A stretch of 12,256 bases of DNA. Source: Coriobacteriales bacterium (GTDB lineage: Bacteria; Actinomycetota; Coriobacteriia; Coriobacteriales; UBA8131). Of the stretch, positions 7,033 to 12,256 are shown piece after piece. Numbering within the stretch: the stretch's first letter is position 1; every line of letters begins with the position of its first letter. The DNA is taken from NCBI GenBank assembly GCA_031276475.1, contig JAISMZ010000144.1:1-12256 (forward strand), in the 5' to 3' direction. The notes beneath the pieces were generated by a model. It made no database searches and was not told the origin of the DNA. It saw nothing but the letters and a program-made list of their open reading frames with translations. The position numbers and the translations under genes are program-made.

Positions 7033-7242
7033 AGCCATGTGGGAAACTGAGGGAAAACGACGGCGTGGGACATGAACGTAAAGGCACCAGAGCGGGAATG
7101 TGAGCGCTGGCAAAGCTGGCGGCAGTGCCCGCGACGGCCGCAGCGCCGATAACGGTGGCGGCACCCGCGACGACAGCAGCAACAATGGTCAGCAGCAATG
7201 GACACGAAGGCAAGACGAAGTAACGCGAGAAAGGAACACGAA
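7033..7242 (+). other. potC-potD spacer: T-poor, no gene
   Basis: These 210 bases contain only 17 T residues and are rich in A, G and C, unlike the flanking genes. All three rightward frames are broken by stops, and no start codon there has a ribosome site and a useful length. The minus-strand frames across it mirror the low-T composition and the Gly-coding start of potD. It ends with the potD ribosome site AGAAAGGAACAC (7228-7239). I see no hairpin followed by a T run, so there is no obvious terminator. Confidence 0.5.
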
Positions 7243-8367
7243 ATGAAAGCGAAAACGAAGACACACCAAAGGCTGATGGCAGTTGTGCTGAGCCTGATAA
7301 TGGTACTCACCGGCAGTTTGCTGGTCGCCTGCGGAGGCGGCGGAACAAGCAATAGCGGGAGTAGCAGTGGAGGCGTGAGTGGTGGCGGGGGCGGTGGCGT
7401 GAGCGGCGGCGAGCTCAACGTCTTCATCTGGGCGGAATACCTGCCGGATTCTGTGGTTACAAAATTTACCGAAGAGACCGGCATCAAGGTGAATGTCTCC
7501 AACTATTCTTCCAACGAGGATCTGCTCGCCAAGGTTCAGAGCAGCAACGAGGGAATCTACGATGTCGTGGTGCCCAGCGACTACATGGTTAAGATGATGG
7601 CGGAGGAAGGACTGCTCGAAGAGCTTGACAAAGACTCCCTGCCCAACCTGAGCAACCTGGACACCAGCTTCCTTGACCCTTCGTTTGACCCAGGCAACAC
7701 CTACTCATTGCCCTATATGGGCGGTGTGGCAATGATCGTTTACAATAAAAATGTTGTCACCGAGCCCATCACCGGTTACGAGCAGCTCTTTGATCCCCAG
7801 TATGCCAACAGCATCGTCGCACTTGACGACTTTCGCGCTGTGATCGGCATGACCGCCAAGAGCCTGGGATACAGCCTGAATACAACCGATGACGCCGAGT
7901 TGGCCCAGGTCGCCACGCGACTGGAGGAACTAAAGCCTAACGTCAGGCTACTCGACAGCGACTCTCCCAAATCCGCCATGCTCAGTGGCGAGACCTCCAT
8001 CGGCTATATGTGGAACGCCGAAGTAGCCATCTGCCAAGAGGAAGACGACAGCTTTGAGGCTGTCTTTCCCTCGGAGGGCTGCTACCTGTTCCTCGACAAC
8101 CTGAGCGTGCTTAAAGGAGCGAAGAACCGCGAGAACGCTCTGAAGTTCATTAACTTCATCCTTGAGCCCGAGGTCAGCAAGATGATCAGCGAGGAATTCC
8201 CCTACCTGAACCCCAACAAGGCGGCTGTTGCCCTGCTGCCGGACAGCTACCGCGACAATCCGGTCTCCAACGTTCCGGCAGAGGTGATAGCCAAGGGTGA
8301 GTACGTGCAGGATCTTGGCGCGGATGTTGTTAAATACGACGAGCTGTGGACGGAGTTCACCCGCTGA
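7243..8367 (+). CDS. potD: Spermidine/putrescine-binding lipoprotein PotD
   Basis: A 374-residue extracellular solute-binding lipoprotein that delivers polyamine to PotBC. The signal peptide has basic residues at 2-10, a hydrophobic core at 11-27 and lipobox L-V-A-C30. A Gly/Ser linker (31-56) then leads to the mature domain starting E-L-N-V-F-I-W63-A-E-Y66. Against E. coli PotD pocket residues (recalled numbering), W34, Y37, S83, Y85, D168, W229, D257 and Y293 are kept as W63, Y66, S112, Y114, D196, W257, D285 and Y321. W255 becomes F283, E171 becomes A199 and Q327 becomes V355. It binds a linear polyamine, but spermidine or putrescine preference is open. ATG 7243 is preferred over 7198 because it follows AGAAAGGAACAC and gives a normal signal peptide. 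The stop codon lies within a tandem repeat. Confidence 0.95.
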   Translation: MKAKTKTHQRLMAVVLSLIMVLTGSLLVACGGGGTSNSGSSSGGVSGGGGGGVSGGELNVFIWAEYLPDSVVTKFTEETGIKVNVSNYSSNEDLLAKVQSSNEGIYDVVVPSDYMVKMMAEEGLLEELDKDSLPNLSNLDTSFLDPSFDPGNTYSLPYMGGVAMIVYNKNVVTEPITGYEQLFDPQYANSIVALDDFRAVIGMTAKSLGYSLNTTDDAELAQVATRLEELKPNVRLLDSDSPKSAMLSGETSIGYMWNAEVAICQEEDDSFEAVFPSEGCYLFLDNLSVLKGAKNRENALKFINFILEPEVSKMISEEFPYLNPNKAAVALLPDSYRDNPVSNVPAEVIAKGEYVQDLGADVVKYDELWTEFTR

Positions 8368-8417
8368 CGGATGCTGCGCTGACGGATGCTGGCGGATGCT
8401 GCGCTGACGGATGCTGG
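8362..8417 (+). repeat. Tandem repeat of CGCTGACGGATGCTG at the end of potD
   Basis: The 15-base unit CGCTGACGGATGCTG is present exactly at 8362-8376, 8377-8391 and 8402-8416, with a shortened copy (GCGGATGCTG) at 8392-8401. Seen another way, a 25-base block at 8368-8392 is repeated perfectly at 8393-8417. The first copy contains the potD stop TGA (8365-8367). Each copy carries an ATG with no ribosome site in front of it. The array probably arose by slippage or local duplication. Confidence 0.9.
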
Positions 8418-8457
8418 CAAACTGACTCGCTGGAGACGTTCTATTACATGACGAGCA

Positions 8458-8493
8458 CGTGGTGGCGTACCGAGCTGTTGGTGCGCCACCACG
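8458..8493 (+). promoter_or_regulatory. Strong RNA hairpin between potD and the aldehyde dehydrogenase gene
   Basis: The arms at 8458-8471 (CGTGGTGGCGTACC) and 8480-8493 (GGTGCGCCACCACG) pair over 14 bases, with a single G-U wobble, around an 8-base loop (GAGCTGTT). No T run follows (CGGCGGAACAGG comes next), so it is not a classical intrinsic terminator. The ribosome site AGGAGA of the next gene (8503-8508) lies outside the stem. Likely roles are an mRNA stabiliser or processing site that separates transporter and enzyme expression, or a partial terminator. Confidence 0.7.
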
Positions 8494-8513
8494 CGGCGGA
8501 ACAGGAGAATCAG

Positions 8514-9989
8514 ATGAGAATCGGGAATATGTACCGGGACGGCAGTTGGGTGCCGGCGCTTTCAGGCGCGACCCGTGAGGTGTACGATCCCGCAGACCAA
8601 AGCGTCATCGGCATAGTGGCAGAAGGCGATGCTGCCGATGTTGACCTCGCAGTTGCTGCGGCGCGAACGGCGTTTGACCAAGGCCCCTGGCCTCGGATGG
8701 CCGCCACGGAGCGCGCCGCCGTGCTGTTGCGAGCGGCGGATCTCCTGGAGGCCCGCCTTGATGAGTTCGCGCTTATCGACACCCTCGATAGCGGCAAGCC
8801 GTTGCGCGACAGTGCGGGCGACGCCTCTGATGCCGTAGGCTGCCTGCGCTATTACGCCGGACTTGTGGATAAGCCCCTCGGCCAGGTCTACAACGTCCCC
8901 GACCCGGACACCCAGTCCTTTGTGGTACGCGAACCCCTGGGGGTCTGTGCGCAGATCATACCTTGGAACTATCCGCTGATGATGGCCGTCTGGAAACTGG
9001 CGCCCTGCCTCGCCGCGGGCAACGCCAGCGTCATTAAACCCTCCGTAAATACGCCTCTGAGCATCATTCGCTTTTTTGAGCTTTTGGAGGAGGCCGGCCT
9101 GCCTGCCGGAGTCGCAAACCTCGTGCTTGGCCCCGGAAGCACGGTAGGGCAGGCGCTGGTAGAGCATCCTGGCGTGGACAAGGTGGCGTTTACCGGCGGC
9201 GGCGCAAGTGGCAGAAAGATCATGCAAGCCGCAGCGGGCACGTTTAAGAACATCTCCCTTGAGTTGGGCGGCAAATCTCCCTGCATCGTCTTTGACGACG
9301 TCGATATTGACGTTGCCGTTGACTGGACGCTGTTCGCAATCTTTTGCAACCAGGGCGAGGTGTGTTCTGCGGGCAGTCGCCTGCTGCTGCAAAGGGGCAT
9401 CCACGATGACTTTGTGCAGCGTCTGGCCGCCCATGCACAGCGGATACGAATCGCGCGAGGAACAGAAGAGGGCGCCGAGATGGGCCCCCTGGTGAGCCCC
9501 GAGCACATGCAACGTGTCTTAGACTACATTGAGCTGGGCAAACAGGAGGGCGCCAAGCTGCTCTGCGGTGGCAACCGCCTGACCTCCGGTGAGTTTGCTA
9601 AAGGCAATTTTGTCGCGCCCACCGTTTTTGATCATTGTACGTCGGAGATGCGCATCGTTCAGGAGGAGATATTTGGCCCCGTACTAACCGTACAGGTCTT
9701 TGACACCGAGGAGCAGGCCATCGCGCTTGCCAACGACACTAGATTTGGCCTTGCCGCCGGCGTCTTTTGCCGGGACGTCTCGCGGGCCTTCAGGGTGATA
9801 AAGGCCGTGCGCGCCGGCATCACCTGGATAAATGCCTACCATCCAACCTTTAACCAGGCGCCCTGGGGCGGCTATAAGGAAAGCGGGATAGGGCGCGAAT
9901 TGGGAACTTTTGGCCTTGAGGAATACACCGAGGTCAAGCAGATTAACGTCAACCTCGCCGATGGGCCAGTAGGGTGGTTCGGCAACTAG
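8514..9989 (+). CDS. NAD(P)-dependent aldehyde dehydrogenase, probably 4-aminobutanal (gamma-aminobutyraldehyde) dehydrogenase
   Basis: A 491-residue class ALDH. Landmarks: P150-W-N152-Y-P (oxyanion Asn), K175 in S-V-I-K-P, F-T-G-G-G-A-S-G-R-K-I-M (226-237, cofactor loop as in betaine- and aminoaldehyde dehydrogenases), general base E250 in L-E-L-G-G-K-S-P, nucleophile C284 in G-E-V-C-S-A-G-S-R-L and E385 in E-E-I-F-G-P-V. It oxidises an aldehyde to the acid in the cytoplasm. Because the next gene makes 4-aminobutanal from putrescine, GABA is the expected product. Betaine aldehyde or a broad aminoaldehyde range cannot be ruled out. ATG 8514 follows AGGAGA and starts the conserved N-terminus. 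The frame is open back to 8346 inside potD, but that part includes the repeat and hairpin and has no family similarity. Spacing to the aminotransferase gene is 54 bases. Confidence 0.93.
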   Translation: MRIGNMYRDGSWVPALSGATREVYDPADQSVIGIVAEGDAADVDLAVAAARTAFDQGPWPRMAATERAAVLLRAADLLEARLDEFALIDTLDSGKPLRDSAGDASDAVGCLRYYAGLVDKPLGQVYNVPDPDTQSFVVREPLGVCAQIIPWNYPLMMAVWKLAPCLAAGNASVIKPSVNTPLSIIRFFELLEEAGLPAGVANLVLGPGSTVGQALVEHPGVDKVAFTGGGASGRKIMQAAAGTFKNISLELGGKSPCIVFDDVDIDVAVDWTLFAIFCNQGEVCSAGSRLLLQRGIHDDFVQRLAAHAQRIRIARGTEEGAEMGPLVSPEHMQRVLDYIELGKQEGAKLLCGGNRLTSGEFAKGNFVAPTVFDHCTSEMRIVQEEIFGPVLTVQVFDTEEQAIALANDTRFGLAAGVFCRDVSRAFRVIKAVRAGITWINAYHPTFNQAPWGGYKESGIGRELGTFGLEEYTEVKQINVNLADGPVGWFGN

Positions 9990-10043
9990 AACAGGCATAA
10001 AAAAGAACAGGCGCTTTACCATACAACCAGAAAGGAACACATC

Positions 10044-11411
10044 ATGAACAGCATCACCACACGTGATGGCATTACCTATGACGTAGCCAAGGCCAGCGAA
10101 CTGCTTGATGAGGCCCTGGGCTTCATAGCCAGTGACCACCTTGATGACGATCAAAAGCAGCAGATTATCGAGCAGAGCGTACAGAACTTCAACGAATACG
10201 TGAACCCCGGCTTCATTCCGTATCGCAAGTCGATGTCCACCAATGTCAAGTACATCGAATGGACAGATAGCGACTCTCACATCTTTGACCTCTATGGTGA
10301 GGAATTTATCGACTGCCTGGGCGGCTTTGGCATCTACAATTTTGGGCATCGCAACCCAAAGATCCTCAGCTATGTGCAAAAACAGTTGGAACGTCAGGCC
10401 CTGCACAGCCAAGAGCTGCTCGACCCGCTGCGCGGTTACCTGGCACAGGTCGTGGCGCGCATCACCCCTGGAGATCTGCGCTACTGCTTTTTTACCAACG
10501 GTGGAGCCGAGGCGGTTGAGATGGCGCTGAAGCTGGCGCGCATCGCCTCGGGCAAACGCCATATCATCTCGAGCATCGGCGGTTTTCATGGCAAATCGTC
10601 CGGGGCGCTCAGCGTGGGCGGTAAGGCGCTGTACCGCATCCCCTATCTGCCGCTGGTTCAGGAGGTATCGCACGTACGCTACGGCGACATCGACGACCTG
10701 CGACTGATGATTGAGCGCCTGACCGCCGTAGGCGAACAGATTGCCGCCGTGATAATCGAGCCGGTGCAGGGCGAGGCCGGCATCATCGTGCCCCCTGCCG
10801 GGTACCTGCAACAGGTGCGCGAACTCTGCGACAGCAACGATATCCTGCTGATATTTGATGAGATTCAAACGGGCATGGGGCGCACCGGCAGCTACTTCCG
10901 TTGCCTGGAGGAAAACGTGACCCCCGACATCATGACCTATGGCAAAGCCTTTGGCGGTGGCATCATGCCCATCACCGGCATTATCGCCCGCCCTCACCTG
11001 TGGGTGGAGCCACTGATAGACAACCCCTGGCTTTTGGGCTCGCCCACCTTTGGCGGTAATCCTTTGGCCTGCGCGGCAGCCCTGGGCGCCATTGATTTCA
11101 TGATCCGCGAAGACGCTTCGGGCATGGCGCGATCTAAGGGTGCCTTCCTGCTTGACGCCTTTAAAGGCTTTATGGAGAAGTACCCCAACGCGATAACCGA
11201 TGTCCGCGGGGTCGGGTTGATGATCGGTGTGGAGTTTGCCGCCCCCGAGCTGGGCTATGCCTTCGCTCGCGGAATGTTCTCCCGTAAGGTTTTGACCTCA
11301 GGCACTCTGAACAACGCCCGAATCATCCGCTTTGAGCCACCTCTGACCATCTCTCAGCACGACCTCGACGCCGTTCTTGAACGCATGGACGCCGCTTTGG
11401 CCGAGCTATAG
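10044..11411 (+). CDS. patA: Putrescine aminotransferase (class III, PLP-dependent)
   Basis: A 455-residue enzyme close in length and motif order to E. coli PatA/YgjG (459). It moves the amino group of putrescine to 2-oxoglutarate, giving 4-aminobutanal and glutamate. Visible segments: Y-V-N-P-G-F-x-x-Y-R-K-S (52-63), F-I-D-C-L-G-G-F-G-I (88-97), H-S-Q-E-L-L-D-P-L-R (121-130), G-G-A-E-A-V-E (153-159), F-H-G-K-S (181-185), D272 in F-D-E-I-Q-T-G-M-G-R-T, and the Schiff-base lysine K301 in Y-G-K-A-F-G-G-G. T-L-N-N-A-R-I-I-R-F-E-P-P (421-433) is also PatA-like. The start follows AGAAAGGAACAC, the same ribosome site and spacing as potD. A 9-base direct repeat AGAACAGGC (9988-9996 and 10004-10012) lies in the gap before it. 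The last 58 bases overlap a gene on the other strand. Confidence 0.95.
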   Translation: MNSITTRDGITYDVAKASELLDEALGFIASDHLDDDQKQQIIEQSVQNFNEYVNPGFIPYRKSMSTNVKYIEWTDSDSHIFDLYGEEFIDCLGGFGIYNFGHRNPKILSYVQKQLERQALHSQELLDPLRGYLAQVVARITPGDLRYCFFTNGGAEAVEMALKLARIASGKRHIISSIGGFHGKSSGALSVGGKALYRIPYLPLVQEVSHVRYGDIDDLRLMIERLTAVGEQIAAVIIEPVQGEAGIIVPPAGYLQQVRELCDSNDILLIFDEIQTGMGRTGSYFRCLEENVTPDIMTYGKAFGGGIMPITGIIARPHLWVEPLIDNPWLLGSPTFGGNPLACAAALGAIDFMIREDASGMARSKGAFLLDAFKGFMEKYPNAITDVRGVGLMIGVEFAAPELGYAFARGMFSRKVLTSGTLNNARIIRFEPPLTISQHDLDAVLERMDAALAEL

Positions 11412-11908
11412 TCACTCAACGCAGCCGCGACCTGCGCCCACTGTTGCAGAAATGCGGGCTTTGCCTGCAGGGCGCGGTTTGCGGGGCTTGTTGAGGGCAG
11501 GTAGTTCGCCGTCATTCCCGCTTCCTCGGCGCAAAGCCTGTTGAACAGCTCGGTCGCCGTCTTGCCAGTTGTGAATATCGCACAGATAGCGGATCTGGCA
11601 AGGATGGGAGCGAAGCGATTGGGGACGACGTCGGTGATGCTCGCGTCCGAGGCACCCTCGATGGTGCAAGCGTGCAACACGTCCCAAAGCGCAATGCGGT
11701 GCCTGAGCAGAAACTCCTCGCGCAATCGCACGTCGCGGGGCGGCTCGTCTACGCCAAGCACCCGGGCGATGGTCGCCCAGAACAGGTTCTGCGGATGCCC
11801 GTAGTAAAAGCCCATCTCGCGCGATCGCGGCGAAGGAAAGCTTCCCAGTATAAGTACTCGCGAGCGCGCATCATACAGCGGCGGCCATGGGTGTATGAGG
11901 TGTGCCAT
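11354..11908 (-). CDS. DNA-deoxyinosine glycosylase (hypoxanthine-DNA glycosylase, uracil-DNA glycosylase superfamily family 6)
   Basis: A 184-residue protein with the hallmarks of the family: V-L-I-L-G-S-F-P-S (18-26), Y-Y-G-H-P-Q-N-L-F-W (35-44), A-L-W-D-V-L-H-A-C (73-81), a second-half T-T-G-K-T-A-T-E-L-F (113-122) and L-P-S-T-S-P-A-N (137-144). Members remove hypoxanthine or uracil, the products of base deamination, to start base-excision repair. ATG 11908 follows GGGAG six bases upstream. The frame extends to 12070, but the extra N-terminal part is Pro/Arg-rich and unlike the family. The last 20 or so residues are encoded opposite the end of patA and look like an appended tail. The gene converges on the polyamine cluster and is probably not functionally linked to it. 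Confidence 0.88.
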   Translation of the reverse strand: MAHLIHPWPPLYDARSRVLILGSFPSPRSREMGFYYGHPQNLFWATIARVLGVDEPPRDVRLREEFLLRHRIALWDVLHACTIEGASDASITDVVPNRFAPILARSAICAIFTTGKTATELFNRLCAEEAGMTANYLPSTSPANRALQAKPAFLQQWAQVAAALSDYSSAKAASMRSRTASRSC

Positions 11909-12221
11909 TTTACGCTCCCGGTTCTGCGCGGGGGGAGGGGCGGTTGGCGGACGACGCGCAGGACCACCAATCATCCGCACTGCCTTCAGTTTGCCACAAT
12001 TTGGGCCTGCGCGTTGCCGAGAATGGCTGGCGAGGGGATTGGCAGAAGGCAGGAAGGAAGGACGCGGCAACCGCTCGGCATGAAAATCGTCCGTCGCAAC
12101 AAGAGGGGCGCTGTGATTTGAGAAGGGACAACAAAAATCGAATCAGGACGCCGGGGCTGGCGTTAGCAGCCAGATCGCGATACACTGTTGTCGTTTCTTT
12201 ACGATATGGGAGGTAACGCAT
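11909..12221. other. Divergent intergenic region with no supported gene
   Basis: These 313 bases separate the leftward glycosylase gene from a rightward gene starting at 12222. Frames across it are short or low-complexity and lack ribosome sites. Weak promoter candidates: leftward, TTGTGG (11994-11999) and GATGAT (11970-11975) with 18 bases between; rightward, a TACACT -10-like hexamer at 12181-12186 without a good -35. A small stem CTGGC...GCCAG lies near 12157-12173. No tRNA or terminator is evident. Confidence 0.4.
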
Positions 12222-12256
12222 ATGCGCCAGTGCATGGACGCTGAGAACATCCATCG
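12222..12256 (+). CDS. Start of an unidentified gene (runs off the right edge)
   Basis: An ATG at 12222 follows a strong ribosome site, GGGAGG at 12208-12213, with eight bases between. Eleven full codons are present (M-R-Q-C-M-D-A-E-N-I-H) before the edge. This is too little to assign a family. A second in-frame ATG at residue 5 is less well placed. The spacing and ribosome site make a real start likely. Confidence 0.5.
   Translation, partial: MRQCMDAENIH

Noticed and set aside
6942..7502. A minus-strand frame rich in Pro and Leu across the potC-potD spacer
   Set aside because: The poly-Pro run is the complement of the Gly linker of PotD, and the rest mirrors the T-poor spacer.
8458..8493. 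Calling the hairpin an intrinsic terminator
   Set aside because: No T run follows on either strand; the following bases are GC-rich.
8346..8513. N-terminal extension of the aldehyde dehydrogenase into potD
   Set aside because: It would read through the tandem repeat and hairpin, has no family similarity, and ATG 8514 has a good ribosome site.
8562..9512. A minus-strand open frame of over 300 codons opposite the aldehyde dehydrogenase gene
   Set aside because: It is a shadow of a clear ALDH with all catalytic residues on the plus strand.
9684..10997. A long minus-strand open frame opposite patA and the end of the dehydrogenase gene
   Set aside because: It mirrors two well-supported genes, matches no known family and arises from the codon bias of GC-rich DNA.
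11909..12070. N-terminal extension of the deoxyinosine glycosylase
   Set aside because: The added Pro/Arg-rich residues are unlike the family, and the ATG at 11908 has a ribosome site and the expected beginning.
12081..12121. A 13-codon frame (M-K-I-V-R-R-N-K-R-G-A-V-I) as a small gene
   Set aside because: Too short, with no ribosome site and no conserved feature.

Overview
The window is GC-rich, gene-dense bacterial DNA. The Gly/Ser-rich lipoproteins and the twin-arginine lipoprotein signal at the left edge (an R-R-S-F-V-K-W-S-A-A type N-terminus) suggest a high-GC anaerobe such as the Coriobacteriia/Eggerthellaceae. That placement is inferred from style and not proven. I saw no rRNA, tRNA, CRISPR array, insertion sequence or phage gene.

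Layout. A leftward operon (3511 down to the left edge) encodes agmatine deiminase (aguA), N-carbamoylputrescine amidase (aguB), a D-aminoacylase-type amidohydrolase and the first 48 residues of a Tat-type lipoprotein. The genes overlap or nearly touch. From a shared 241-base intergenic region, a rightward cluster runs to 11411: a PII-family signalling protein, the four genes of a spermidine/putrescine ABC transporter (potA, potB, potC, potD), an aldehyde dehydrogenase and a putrescine aminotransferase. Converging on the last of these, and overlapping it by 58 bases, is a DNA-deoxyinosine glycosylase gene on the minus strand. The last bases hold the start of an unknown rightward gene.

How the genes fit together. 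The leftward genes convert agmatine to putrescine through N-carbamoylputrescine. The transporter would import polyamines. The aminotransferase would convert putrescine to 4-aminobutanal, and the dehydrogenase would oxidise that to GABA. The window therefore reads as one agmatine/putrescine uptake and catabolism module built on the transaminase route. I see no gamma-glutamyl-putrescine (Puu) enzymes and no putrescine carbamoyltransferase/carbamate kinase. The PII protein at the head of the transporter operon resembles the pot-linked PII-like proteins (PotN) described in lactobacilli and probably couples transport to cell energy or nitrogen state.

Points worth a second look are the Tyr-less PII protein that is in frame with PotA across a single TGA, the T-poor spacers in the pot operon, a 14-bp hairpin and a 15-bp tandem repeat between potD and the dehydrogenase, substitutions in the PotD pocket, a duplicated C-terminal tail of AguA that carries the aguB ribosome binding site, and an orphan D-aminoacylase in the agmatine operon.
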